Positions 9,161 through 17,105 of a DNA stretch of 64,000 nucleotides are shown piece by piece. The stretch comes from Rhodospirillaceae bacterium UBA1479 (lineage in GTDB: Bacteria > Pseudomonadota > Alphaproteobacteria > Rhodospirillales > Casp-alpha2): positions 797,198 to 861,197 of the forward strand of contig DCRZ01000002.1 in NCBI GenBank assembly GCA_002325375.1, written 5' to 3'. The notes beneath the pieces were generated by a model. That model did no database searches and had not been told where the DNA came from. It saw only the letters and a list, made by a program, of their open reading frames with translations. Position numbers and translations under genes: made by a program. Positions within the stretch are counted from its first letter, which is position 1, and each line of letters starts with the position of its first letter.

Positions 9161-9997
9161 TTAGGTAGGTTGTACGCCGCGATAGGGCCGGGGCGGCAAT
9201 TGCCCGACCCAATCGGCGGTTTGGAAATGTTGTGCCAGATCGGCCAGCCGGGCCCCAAGGTCCGGCAGGGAATCCTCGGTGATGCGCGATGACGGGCCGC
9301 CGCAGTTGAAGGCTGCCAGAACGTCGTTCGACAGCGTGACGGCGACGCCGACGGCGTTCACGTCGTCTTCCCAGATGCCGACGGCCGTGCAATAGCCTTT
9401 GTCCGCGTATTCCTTCTCTGCGCCGCGCAACGTGCGCTCGACTTCCTTGAAGCGGGACGGGTCGTGAGTCTTGAACTGTTCAAGAATACTGTCCTGTTCA
9501 ACGGGGCCCGCCGCCGCGAAATAGGCATGGCCCATGGACGTCGTTTCCATGGGAATGCGCGAGCCGATGTCGAGGGGCAGGGCCCGCACCGTGCGGTCGC
9601 GCGAGCGTTCGATCAGGATCATGGACAGCCCGTCGCGGATGCCGAGCGACACCGTGCCCCGCGAATAGTCGGCCAGTTCCTGCATCATCGGCAACGCGAC
9701 CAGGCGTTTGTCCATGGACGCCATGACCGGATAGCCCAGGGTCAACACCTTGGGGTGCAGGCTGTAGCGGCCGGAATCGGGACAGACGTATATGTAGCCG
9801 GTTTCGACCAGGGTATGGACCAGGCGGGCGATCGTCGATTTGGGCAGGCCCGTGGCCTTGGCCAGGTCGCCAAGGCTCATCCGGTTGTGTTCCGGAGAGA
9901 ACGACGCCAGGACCCTAAGGCCCCGCGCCAATCCGTTCACGAAGGCGCGGTCCTTGCCCGCGCCCGGGTTCGAGCGATCGCTCACAGAAGTTTCCAA
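9161..9997 (-). CDS. IclR-family transcriptional regulator
   Basis: A 278-residue regulator with an N-terminal winged helix-turn-helix (about residues 22-85; recognition region SLGDLAKATGLPKSTIARLVH) and the IclR effector-binding GAF-like domain (about 95-265). It is the first gene of the minus-strand set with the TAXI/TRAP transporter and TauD, 41 bases before the TAXI gene. It is divergent from the SDR gene at 10121, so it probably controls both directions. Two groups of inverted repeats lie in the 123-base divergent region and are the natural operator candidates. The effector is unknown. Confidence 0.92.
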   Translation of the reverse strand: METSVSDRSNPGAGKDRAFVNGLARGLRVLASFSPEHNRMSLGDLAKATGLPKSTIARLVHTLVETGYIYVCPDSGRYSLHPKVLTLGYPVMASMDKRLVALPMMQELADYSRGTVSLGIRDGLSMILIERSRDRTVRALPLDIGSRIPMETTSMGHAYFAAAGPVEQDSILEQFKTHDPSRFKEVERTLRGAEKEYADKGYCTAVGIWEDDVNAVGVAVTLSNDVLAAFNCGGPSSRITEDSLPDLGARLADLAQHFQTADWVGQLPPRPYRGVQPT

Positions 9998-10007
9998 TCC
10001 CCAAGGT

Positions 10008-10026
10008 GAGTTCGTTTATCGAACTC
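10008..10026. promoter_or_regulatory. Perfect 7-bp inverted repeat upstream of iclR-type gene
   Basis: GAGTTCG and CGAACTC flank the 5-base spacer TTTAT, 11 bases upstream of the regulator's start codon. Spacing and size fit an IclR-family operator placed for autorepression. No binding evidence exists; it is inferred from position and symmetry. Confidence 0.5.
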
Positions 10027-10073
10027 TTGTTTGCATTCCGGGATTAAACTTCATATCAAATTGCAGTGTCAAT

Positions 10074-10103
10074 ATGCGGTACGCTATACCGCTATGCGGT
10101 ACG
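10074..10103. promoter_or_regulatory. Triple GCGGTA/TACCGC operator-like array
   Basis: ATGCGGTACG occurs twice, at 10074 and 10094, exactly 20 bases apart. Between the copies lies TACCGC at 10087-10092. Each GCGGTA therefore pairs with the central TACCGC as an inverted repeat: one with a 5-base spacer inside, one with a 3-base spacer outside. The array ends 17 bases before the SDR start and lies in the divergent region with the IclR gene, so it probably binds that regulator or overlaps the SDR promoter. Confidence 0.5.
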
Positions 10104-10120
10104 ATTATGGGAGAACATCA

Positions 10121-10840
10121 ATGAACGCGACGACAGTCGTCACCGGGGCGAACCGGGGCATCGGCCTGGCCACCGCCCAACTGCTGGCCGATCAGGGGCA
10201 TGAGGTCGTGGGCACGGGCAGGACCGCGCCGGAAAACTTCCCTGGAACATTTTACGAAGTGGATTTCGCCGATTCCGCCAATCTGGCGGCCGTCGGCGCG
10301 GAAATCGCCGAGCGCCACGCTGTCACCGGTCTGGTCAACAACGCGGGCCTGTCCCAGGCGCGGTCCATCGAGACGGTGACCATGGAAGACATGGACGCCC
10401 ACTATCAAGTCAACCTGCGGGCTCTGGTGCAACTCACGCAGATCATGCTGCCCCGTCTCAAGGCGGCCGAAGGCGGGGGACGGATCGTCAATATCGCTAG
10501 CCGCGTCGTCGTCGGCCGCGCCGTGCGCACGCCCTATGTGGCGACCAAGGCGGCGTTGGTCGGGCTGACGCGAAGCTGGGCCCTGGACCTGGCCCATGAC
10601 GGCATCACCGTCAACTGCATCGCGCCCGGCCCCGTCGCGACCAAGTTGTTCAAGGGAAATCACCCGGACGGATCAAAGGAACTCGTGGATGTTCTCGCGT
10701 CCATACCGCTGGGCCGGGCCGGCGTGCCGGAAGAGATTGCGGGACCGATCGCGTTTTTGCTGTCGCCGGCGGCATCCTACATTACCGGGCAGACATTATA
10801 CGTCTGCGGCGGCGGCAGCATCGGGCACGTCCCGGTCTGA
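10121..10840 (+). CDS. SDR-family oxidoreductase
   Basis: A 239-residue short-chain dehydrogenase/reductase. The cofactor motif TGANRGIG is at residues 8-15, NNAG near 76, the catalytic Ser in VNIAS, and the YVATK catalytic Tyr/Lys pair; all are intact. ATG 10121 follows GGGAGA and begins directly at the first beta strand. It is divergent from the IclR gene and probably part of the same catabolic locus, acting on a hydroxy or keto intermediate. The exact substrate is unknown; 3-oxoacyl-ACP reductase-like enzymes are the closest by pattern. Confidence 0.87.
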   Translation: MNATTVVTGANRGIGLATAQLLADQGHEVVGTGRTAPENFPGTFYEVDFADSANLAAVGAEIAERHAVTGLVNNAGLSQARSIETVTMEDMDAHYQVNLRALVQLTQIMLPRLKAAEGGGRIVNIASRVVVGRAVRTPYVATKAALVGLTRSWALDLAHDGITVNCIAPGPVATKLFKGNHPDGSKELVDVLASIPLGRAGVPEEIAGPIAFLLSPAASYITGQTLYVCGGGSIGHVPV

Positions 10841-10848
10841 CCGACCGG
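10832..10848. terminator. Possible terminator hairpin between convergent genes
   Basis: CCGGTC and GACCGG form a 6-bp stem with a 5-base loop across the SDR stop codon, followed by GGGCGTTTCGGTTTT. It lies in the 22-base gap to the convergent MlaA gene. The stem is short, so the call is weak. Confidence 0.3.
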
Positions 10849-10862
10849 AGGGCGTTTCGGTT

Positions 10863-11681
10863 TTACTGCGTGGGCTTGGTGGCGAGGGACGGGCTTTCAT
10901 CGGCCAGGGTCGGGCCGTCGGCCGGCGCGCTGACGGCGCCGTTGGACACCTCCCACTGTCGGTGCTGTTCGTACAGCGCCTTTTCCGTCGTGTAGGGATC
11001 AAGCGAATTGGCGGTCGCCGCCTTGATCGCGTCCTGGTTTTCCGAATAGTTCACCGTGCCCTGCGCCGCCTTGCCGACGAGCGGCAGGGGGTTGGCGATC
11101 GACGTCAGGATATCGCCCGTGGCGTCGCGCAGGTTGCTGGGGCCCAGGATCGGCAGGACGATGTGCGGGCCCGGCGCCATGCCGCCCGCACCGAAAGCCT
11201 GTCCCAGGTCCTCGGGCCGCGACTGCAAGCCCATGTCCGTGGCCGGGTCACCCAAGCCGCCGACGCCGATGGTCGAATTGACCAGAAAGCGTTTGGTTGC
11301 GTTGCCGGCGTTGTCCGTGTCGCCCTGTAGGAACGAGGACACGGCGGTGACCGGTTCCGCCAGGTTGCTGGCGGCGTTGGCGATGGCTTCCTGCATGCCG
11401 TCCGGCGTTACCGCCTTGTAGCCCGAGATCAGGGGATCAAGGATCAGGCCGCGGAAGATGGAATTGAATTCAGAGGTCACGCGGTTGATGGATTCCAGCG
11501 GATCGTCGTCCTTGGCCTCGGCCTCGGGCGCGTGGAACTGCATCTTGATTTCTGCGGGCGGGGTATTGGCCTGCTCCTGGGCAGGTTCCGCGGCATGGGT
11601 CGTGCTCATGCCAACCAGAAATGCCACGGCCGCAGCGGCGGGAAGGCGGATGAAGCCGTCAGAAAAGCGGATTTTGTCCAT
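10863..11681 (-). CDS. mlaA: MlaA/VacJ family phospholipid-asymmetry protein
   Basis: A 272-residue VacJ/MlaA family protein, the outer-membrane component that removes surface phospholipids and hands them to the Mla pathway. DPLESINRVTSEFNSIFRGL near residue 62 and FLVNSTIGVGGLGDPA near 130 are family hallmarks. There is a Sec-type signal (hydrophobic 15-28, cut after HAA) but no lipobox cysteine, unlike the E. coli lipoprotein form. The start at 11681 has GGAGA 8 bases upstream. Other mla genes are not in the window. Confidence 0.88.
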   Translation of the reverse strand: MDKIRFSDGFIRLPAAAAVAFLVGMSTTHAAEPAQEQANTPPAEIKMQFHAPEAEAKDDDPLESINRVTSEFNSIFRGLILDPLISGYKAVTPDGMQEAIANAASNLAEPVTAVSSFLQGDTDNAGNATKRFLVNSTIGVGGLGDPATDMGLQSRPEDLGQAFGAGGMAPGPHIVLPILGPSNLRDATGDILTSIANPLPLVGKAAQGTVNYSENQDAIKAATANSLDPYTTEKALYEQHRQWEVSNGAVSAPADGPTLADESPSLATKPTQ

Positions 11682-11848
11682 GTTCAGATCTCCAAACGGC
11701 GCGCCCCCAGGCGCCAGCGTCCAAGTCCCCGGATCCTCTTGCATACAACTGTGCCACAGTCTTTCCTGGTCCGGAAAGTTAAATGTTAGAAAAGGGTGGA
11801 TAACGCGGCGGCTATTATCAGGCGGCGCGGCGCCGTAATTCGCCGCCG

Positions 11849-12592
11849 TCAGACGAAAGCCCGCAGGGCCAGATAGGCCCCCAGCAGAAACAAGCCGCAG
11901 AAAAACACCCGGCGGAAGGTCTCGGCGGGAATGCGACGGCGGATCATTTGCCCGCCGGCCATTCCGACCGCCGCCGGGACCAGAGCCACGGCCGAGGTCA
12001 GGCCCAATTCCGCGGTCATGATACCGTGACCGGTCAGGCTGACGGCCTGGGCCGCCGTTGCGATTGTGAAGGCGATGCCCATGGCCTGGACCAGTTCATC
12101 ACGGGTCAGGCCGAGTGCCTGAAGATAGAGTGCGCCCGGCATGGTGAACGAGGCGACGCTGCCAGTTGCCACGCCGGCCAGGAAGCCGATGATGGGGGCC
12201 AGCGGCTTTTCCCAGCGTCCGGGCGGCGGGATCTGCGGTGTCATCAGGGAATACAGCGAATAGACCGCCAGCAGAATTCCCAAAGAGCCCGATAGCAGAT
12301 GGGCGTCGATGATCACCAGCAGGGAGGCGCCGAACCAAGTGCCGACGCAGGCCGCCGCCAACAGCGGCCACAAGCGGCGAATCAGGACGGTGAAATTGCC
12401 GCCGATGGCGCCCTGCCAGATGTTGGTCACCAGGGCCGGCACGACGACCAGTTGCACGGCCTCGTGGAGGCCGATGACGGCGGTCATCAGCCCCATGGCC
12501 ACGGTCGGCAGGCCAACCCCGACGACACCCTTCACGCCGCCCGCTATCAGGAAAATGACACCGACAAGAACGAGAATCTGGGGTTCTGGCAT
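11849..12592 (-). CDS. TauE/SafE family membrane permease
   Basis: A 247-residue integral membrane protein of the sulfite exporter TauE/SafE family. The N-terminal segment GGVKGVVGVGLPTVAMGLM and the matching C-terminal half (GFLAGVATGSVASFTMPG near 140) show the two-repeat structure; about eight transmembrane helices are visible. The start at 12592 puts the first helix at the N terminus; the ribosome site is weak. Family members move sulfite, sulfoacetate or other organosulfur anions. The presence of TauD-type enzymes makes sulfur anions a reasonable guess, but the gene is not in an operon with them. Confidence 0.85.
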   Translation of the reverse strand: MPEPQILVLVGVIFLIAGGVKGVVGVGLPTVAMGLMTAVIGLHEAVQLVVVPALVTNIWQGAIGGNFTVLIRRLWPLLAAACVGTWFGASLLVIIDAHLLSGSLGILLAVYSLYSLMTPQIPPPGRWEKPLAPIIGFLAGVATGSVASFTMPGALYLQALGLTRDELVQAMGIAFTIATAAQAVSLTGHGIMTAELGLTSAVALVPAAVGMAGGQMIRRRIPAETFRRVFFCGLFLLGAYLALRAFV

Positions 12593-12798
12593 GGCGGTGT
12601 GCGGGATCCTGGGGAGGTCGATGGTGGGATGTTCTACGGGACGGCACTGATAGCATAATATCCCGTGGCGTTCGGTTGAAAACGTTTCGGCGGATGTCGA
12701 AACGTCCCGCAATGAAGCCGTGAGCCGAGAATGTCGCTGCCGGTTGTTTTGCGGGGCCGGTCGGGAGTATTGTCCCGGCCTCTGCCATCGCAAACCTT

Positions 12799-13242
12799 TT
12801 GAAATTGAAAAGTGAACGCCCGTCCGTGATCAAACGACTCTGGAATATGTTCTACGGCCCCGAGGCTGAGGCCAAGCGCCTTAACCGCGACGTGACCTAT
12901 ATCGTGCACGCCCTGAACGAGGAGCATTACGGCCCCATCGCCAAGGATGTCGCGGCCGACCTGCGCAAGGACATCGACTACACGATCGAGACCTTCATCC
13001 AAAAGGATGAGACCTATGGCTTCAAGCGGGGCCTCGACAACCTGAGCCGCATGCACAACGAAGCCCGCAAGTGCCGCGACCAATGCGCGCTGACGTCCTT
13101 GACCCTGGCCATCATCTACTTGCGCGCGGGCAAGATCGGCGATCCGGCCAAGCCGGCGATCGCCGCCATCGAGGCCTTTGTCGAGGAATGGTCGCCGGTG
13201 GCCGGGGACGACAGCGGCGTCATGCCGCCACCCCCCAATTGA
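12799..13242 (+). CDS. Conserved-looking hypothetical helical protein
   Basis: A protein of up to 147 residues that I do not recognise. It is soluble, mostly helical and charged, with a cysteine pair C92-x3-C96 and a proline tail. The longest frame starts with TTG at 12799; GTG 12826 would remove nine residues and begins just before the first predicted helix. Neither has a strong ribosome site, so the start is open. Codon use with G/C third positions and a sensible protein composition support a real gene. It is divergent from the TauE gene and followed by the GST gene. Confidence 0.6.
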   Translation: MKLKSERPSVIKRLWNMFYGPEAEAKRLNRDVTYIVHALNEEHYGPIAKDVAADLRKDIDYTIETFIQKDETYGFKRGLDNLSRMHNEARKCRDQCALTSLTLAIIYLRAGKIGDPAKPAIAAIEAFVEEWSPVAGDDSGVMPPPPN

Positions 13243-13337
13243 CGGTCCCGGCACGGTAAGCAAAGCCTTGCCCGCGACCGGCGTTGGCTTATGCTTGCCC
13301 GCAATGACCCGATAACGGTGACGGAGGAGGATCCCCG

Positions 13338-13970
13338 ATGATCGATCTATATACCTGGGCCACGCCCAACGGGCGCAAGGCGTCCATCATGCTGGAAGAA
13401 GTCGGCCTGGAATACACGACCCACCAGATCAACATCTCCAAGGGCGAACAGCACGAACCCGATTTCCTGAAGATTTCGCCCAACAACCGCATTCCGGCGA
13501 TCGTCGATTCCGACGGTCCTGACGGCAAGCCGATCTCGGTGTTCGAGACAGGGGCCATCCTGATTTATCTGGCGGAAAAGACCGGCAGCGAACTGTTGCC
13601 GCGCGCGGGCCGCGAGCGCGTTGCCACCTTCGAATGGCTGATGTGGCAGATGGGCGGCGTCGGACCGATGTTCGGTCAGGCCCACCACTTCCTGTTCAAC
13701 CCCTCGGAAGTCGTGCCCTACGGCCAGAAGCGTTATCACGACGAGACCAAACGCCTGTACATGGTGATGAACGACCGCCGTCTGAACGAAACCGAATACC
13801 TGGCCGGCGACTTCTATTCCATCGCCGACATCGCGGTGTATCCCTGGGTGTCGCGCCACGAACGCCATCAGGTCGACCTCAACGAATTCCCCAACGTGAA
13901 GCGCTGGTTTGATACAATCTCGGCGCGTGAGGCAGTTCAGAAGGGCATGGCGGTGCCGTTCGCGAACTGA
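13338..13970 (+). CDS. yfcG: Nu-class glutathione S-transferase (YfcG-like disulfide-bond oxidoreductase)
   Basis: A 210-residue glutathione transferase. The N-terminal thioredoxin-like domain begins IDLYTWATPNGRK and contains NNRIPAIVD (cis-Pro loop) and FETGAILIYLAEKTG; the helical domain has WLMWQMGGVGPMFGQAHHF. These match E. coli YfcG nearly block by block. YfcG binds two glutathiones and reduces disulfides; the Thr/Asn in TPNG (residues 9-11) replace the classical Tyr/Ser. GGAGGAGG precedes the start. The YbaK gene follows after 37 bases. Confidence 0.88.
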   Translation: MIDLYTWATPNGRKASIMLEEVGLEYTTHQINISKGEQHEPDFLKISPNNRIPAIVDSDGPDGKPISVFETGAILIYLAEKTGSELLPRAGRERVATFEWLMWQMGGVGPMFGQAHHFLFNPSEVVPYGQKRYHDETKRLYMVMNDRRLNETEYLAGDFYSIADIAVYPWVSRHERHQVDLNEFPNVKRWFDTISAREAVQKGMAVPFAN

Positions 13971-14007
13971 CGGCGCCTTCGGCGATAGACGGGAGCGGGC
14001 GGCGGCC

Positions 14008-14559
14008 ATGGCGTTCAAGACGAAAAAATCGGTGCAACGGGTCATCGCGGCACTCAAGGCCGCGGGCCTGGGCGACCGGGTGGTTGAACTGACTGCAACG
14101 GCCAAGACGGCCGAGGACGCGGCCCGCGCCGTCGATGCCAAGTTGGGCCAGATCGTCAAGTCGCTGACCTTCCGCATCGGCGATCAGCCGGTGTTGGCGC
14201 TGATCGCCGGCGACCATACCTGCAATTCAGAGGCGTTGCCCCGGGTTCTCAACCTGGAAGGCAAGGTCACGAAGCCACAGGCCCAGCGGGTCAAGGACGT
14301 CACCGGTTTCACCATCGGTGGCGTGTCGCCCGTGGGCCTGGTCAACGACATGCCGATCGCCATCGACGCCAGTCTGCGCCGCTTCGACCAGTTGTTCGCC
14401 GCCGCCGGGCATCCTCATTGCCTGTTCCCCGTCAGTTTCGACGAATTGAAACGCCTGACCGGCGGGATCGTGTCCTACAACATCGCGGAAGCCATCGATC
14501 CCGACGCGGTCGAGATGCCGCGCTTCCAGCGCAGCCGGACATTCATGAAGAACGATTGA
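14008..14559 (+). CDS. YbaK/ProX-type aminoacyl-tRNA deacylase
   Basis: A 183-residue protein of the YbaK/EbsC family, which clears mischarged tRNAs (for example Cys-tRNA-Pro) in trans. The conserved lysine lies in GQIVKSLTFRI near residue 51, the GDHTCN segment near 71 and the GGVSPVG loop near 108. ATG 14008 is taken as the start because the domain begins here; upstream in-frame codons overlap the GST gene. The exact specificity cannot be told from this sequence. Confidence 0.87.
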   Translation: MAFKTKKSVQRVIAALKAAGLGDRVVELTATAKTAEDAARAVDAKLGQIVKSLTFRIGDQPVLALIAGDHTCNSEALPRVLNLEGKVTKPQAQRVKDVTGFTIGGVSPVGLVNDMPIAIDASLRRFDQLFAAAGHPHCLFPVSFDELKRLTGGIVSYNIAEAIDPDAVEMPRFQRSRTFMKND

Positions 14560-14808
14560 TGTTGGTCATATAAGGGCGAATTAATACTTCTAACTAACGT
14601 TCGACCAATACTTGTGGACAGGTGTCCGCAGGCGCCGATTCGTCATACCCTCCGCCTTGCTCGCGCATAGCGAGCCCGTTGCGTGGCTTCGCCCGGAATT
14701 GGGGGGAGGAGATCCCGGACGGTCTAACAACAACGATCCGAGATGGGGCGGCTGTTTCCGGCTGACAGCCCGTGACGTCTACGGACTATCGAGAATTACG
14801 GTGAAATC
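14560..14808 (+). other. Leader region of chemoreceptor gene with small hairpins
   Basis: A 249-base stretch without a convincing gene. It holds a GGACA/TGTCC repeat near 14615-14630, the hairpin GCTCGC-GCATA-GCGAGC (14659-14675) and GGCTGT/ACAGCC (14750-14770) shortly before the chemoreceptor start. It may be a structured 5' leader. I could not match it to a known riboswitch. Confidence 0.3.
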
Positions 14809-16467
14809 ATGAAATTCAAGCTCTCCCTGTTCAACGTCTTTTTGCTGCTTGCCCTGATCGCCTTGATCGGGGTCGCCACGCTGTCGGGCATCAGCGCCAC
14901 GACCATGCGCGACACCATGCTGAGCGACCGGCAGGACAAGGTTAAGCAGATCGTTTTGGGCGTTAACACCATTGTCCGACACGAGCTGGCCAAACAGAAA
15001 AATAACGAACAAACGCCGGAAGCCACCCGGGAGCGCATCCTGAGCGCGATCCAAAGCGTCCGTTTCGACGGCGACAACTACATCTTCGCCATCACCTACG
15101 ATTTCTGCACCCTGGCCCACGTCGATCCGACGAAGATGGGCAAATGCAAGAAGCTGCCGCGCCGCGAAGTGTTTAACGAGCTTGCCAAGAACGGCGGCGG
15201 GTTCAGCCGCTACAAGGGGCCGAAACCGGGCTTCCAGGGCGACACCTTCGACAAGGTGTCCTACATCCATCCCGTGCCCGAGATGAACATGTACATCGGT
15301 ACGGGCGCCTATTTCGACGATATCGATGAGGTTTACAATCGGCGCCTTGTGCAACTTGGCGGGATCGGTTTGGCGATCATCACGGTAATCGTCGGGTTCG
15401 GCTTTCTGGTCGGCCGCAACGTGTCGAAGTCACTCAGCACGCTGTCATCGCGCATGAACGAGCTTGCCCAGGGCAAGCTGGATGTCGAACTCGATCTCAC
15501 AAGCTTCGTAAAGGAAGTCGACGGGATGATCGGCTCCGTGAAAATTTTCCGGACGGAGCTTGAACGCAACAAGAAGCTCGAGGAAGAAAAGGTCGTGCTT
15601 GAGAAAAAGGCCGAGGAGGAGCGCCGCAAAGCGACCCTGCGGCTGGCCGACGAGTTCGATGCCTCGGTCGGCGAGATCGTCAAGGCGGTCGGCAATTCGG
15701 CCGGCGAAATGGACACCACCGCGACCCAGATGAGCACCGCCGCCAACCAGGCGACGGAACAGGCGATCGGCGTTGCGGCGGCGGCCGAACAAGCCAGCCG
15801 CAACACGGCCTCGGTTGCCTCGGCGACGGAGGAACTGTCGTCGTCCATCGAGGAAATCGCCCGCCAGGTCCAGAAGGCGTCGGAAGTCGCCAACCAGGCG
15901 GTCAGCGAATCCCAGATGGCCAACGAAAAGGTCAGCGGGCTGGCCGATGCGGTCGGCAAGGTTGGTCAGGTCGTGACCCTGATCACCGACATCGCCGAAC
16001 AGACCAACCTGTTGGCCCTCAACGCCACCATCGAGGCGGCCCGCGCCGGCGACGCCGGCAAGGGCTTCGCCGTGGTCGCCAGCGAGGTCAAGAACCTGGC
16101 AAGCCAGACCGCCAAGGCAACCGAGGAAATCTCGCAGCAGATCGCGGGCATCCAGCAGGCGACCAATTCGTCGGTGGGGGCGATCGGCAATATCGGCGCC
16201 ACCATTGACGAGATCAATACGATCTCGGCGACCATCGCCGCCGCCATCGAGGAACAGGGCGTCGCGACCCAGGAAATCTCGCGCAGCGTTCACGAAGCCT
16301 CGGCCGGAACGGATCAGGTCACGCAGAACATCGCCAACGTGCGGAAGTCTTCGGAAGAAACCGGGCAGTCGGCGGATCAGGTCAAAACCGCGGCCAACGG
16401 GCTTTCGGAACTGGCCGCGACCCTGCAGTCCCAGGTCGAGCGTTTCCTGGCGGGGGTGCGCGCTTAA
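14809..16467 (+). CDS. Methyl-accepting chemotaxis protein with Cache sensor
   Basis: A 552-residue chemoreceptor. Order: transmembrane helix about 7-29, periplasmic single-Cache domain about 30-180 (DNYIFAITYDFCTLAHVDP and HPVPEMNMYIGTGAYFDDID), second transmembrane helix about 183-203, HAMP to about 255, charged coil, then the signalling domain with its hairpin tip EQTNLLALNATIEAARAG at about 397-414. It signals to CheA/CheW; such Cache domains often sense small organic acids. There is no C-terminal CheR-binding pentapeptide (it ends AGVRA). No other chemotaxis gene is nearby. Confidence 0.93.
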   Translation: MKFKLSLFNVFLLLALIALIGVATLSGISATTMRDTMLSDRQDKVKQIVLGVNTIVRHELAKQKNNEQTPEATRERILSAIQSVRFDGDNYIFAITYDFCTLAHVDPTKMGKCKKLPRREVFNELAKNGGGFSRYKGPKPGFQGDTFDKVSYIHPVPEMNMYIGTGAYFDDIDEVYNRRLVQLGGIGLAIITVIVGFGFLVGRNVSKSLSTLSSRMNELAQGKLDVELDLTSFVKEVDGMIGSVKIFRTELERNKKLEEEKVVLEKKAEEERRKATLRLADEFDASVGEIVKAVGNSAGEMDTTATQMSTAANQATEQAIGVAAAAEQASRNTASVASATEELSSSIEEIARQVQKASEVANQAVSESQMANEKVSGLADAVGKVGQVVTLITDIAEQTNLLALNATIEAARAGDAGKGFAVVASEVKNLASQTAKATEEISQQIAGIQQATNSSVGAIGNIGATIDEINTISATIAAAIEEQGVATQEISRSVHEASAGTDQVTQNIANVRKSSEETGQSADQVKTAANGLSELAATLQSQVERFLAGVRA

Positions 16468-16498
16468 GGCCTTCGACAGCCTCCTTGTCCGTGATCCT

Positions 16499-16530
16499 GC
16501 CCCGCGGCGACCGTAACGTCGCTGCGGGGC
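16499..16530 (+). terminator. Hairpin terminator after chemoreceptor
   Basis: GCCCCGCGGCGAC and GTCGCTGCGGGGC form a 13-bp stem with one G-T pair and a 6-base loop, 31 bases after the stop codon. The following bases CGTTTCGG are only weakly T-rich. Placement between the chemoreceptor gene and tRNA-Ser supports a terminator role. Confidence 0.55.
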
Positions 16531-16646
16531 CGTTTCGGCAATCGGCAGAATTCCGAACAGGCTAGTTGAAAGCGGGCGGCGGCTTCGTTATGACTGCGGT
16601 TCCGCAGGTGCCCGGATGTCTCGTTTCCGGTGCCATGCGGACTTGA

Positions 16647-16738
16647 GGACAGGTGCGCGAGTGGCTGAAGCGGGCTCCCTGCTAAGGAGTTAGGCCCCCA
16701 TAAGGGCCTCGAGGGTTCGAATCCCTCCCTGTCCGCCA
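16647..16738 (+). tRNA. tRNA-Ser(GCU)
   Basis: A class II tRNA of 92 bases with encoded CCA. The acceptor arms are GGACAGG and CCTGTCC, then discriminator G and CCA. The anticodon loop CTGCTAA sits between CTCC and GGAG, giving anticodon GCT at 16681-16683, which reads AGC/AGU serine codons. The long variable arm (AGGCCCCCATAAGGGCCT) is typical for serine tRNA, and the T arm has GGTTCGAATC. It is followed directly by a palindromic element and a GIY-YIG gene. Confidence 0.95.
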
Positions 16739-16754
16739 GCCTTCGCTCTTCGAG

Positions 16755-16788
16755 CTTCGGCTGGCTTACGCCGGTAAGCCAGCCGAAG
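16755..16788. repeat. 15-bp perfect palindrome next to tRNA-Ser
   Basis: CTTCGGCTGGCTTAC and GTAAGCCAGCCGAAG pair perfectly around a 4-base loop, 17 bases after the tRNA. The right arm extends into AGCG, matching CGCT further left if a 7-base insertion (AGCTTCG) is allowed. More GAAGCTCC/GGAGCGAAG symmetry follows up to about 16833. It could terminate the tRNA transcript or be a dispersed repeat that travels with small GIY-YIG genes; the sequence alone does not decide. Confidence 0.6.
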
Positions 16789-16847
16789 AGCGATTAGAGC
16801 GAGGCTGCCCTCCGAAGCTCCGCAGGAGCGAAGGGGGGCTGATCGGG

Positions 16848-17099
16848 ATGTGTCGTATGTATTACGTCTATCTCATCCGCTCGGACGCCCACGCCGCACA
16901 GCGCTATGTCGGCTTTACGACCGACCTTAAAAAACGCTTGGCCGCGCACAACGCCGGAAAATCACTTCACACAGCAAAATATAGGCCCTGGTCTTTGGTT
17001 AGTTACCATGCGTTTGCTGATAAGCGGCGGGCGCAGGAATTCGAACATTACCTCAAGTCGGGTTCGGGCAAGGCCTTCGCGAATAAACGATTTTGGTGA
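16848..17099 (+). CDS. Small GIY-YIG nuclease-domain protein
   Basis: An 83-residue protein consisting only of a GIY-YIG domain of the UvrC-N/UPF0213 type: YYVYLI at the N terminus, YVGFTTDLKKRLAAHN (the YIG-like motif and conserved Arg), then FEHYLKSGSGKAFANKRF with the conserved Glu in the ExxLK region. The start is ATG 16848 or ATG 16857; the second gives the usual N terminus MYYVYLI. Its cellular role is unknown; related proteins can cut DNA. The location directly behind a tRNA and a palindrome hints at a small mobile cassette. Confidence 0.85.
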   Translation: MCRMYYVYLIRSDAHAAQRYVGFTTDLKKRLAAHNAGKSLHTAKYRPWSLVSYHAFADKRRAQEFEHYLKSGSGKAFANKRFW

Positions 17100-17105
17100 A
17101 TCTCT

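Noticed and set aside
14560..14808. Cyclic di-GMP or other known riboswitch before the chemoreceptor
   Set aside because: The conserved core sequences of known classes are not found; only short unrelated hairpins are visible.
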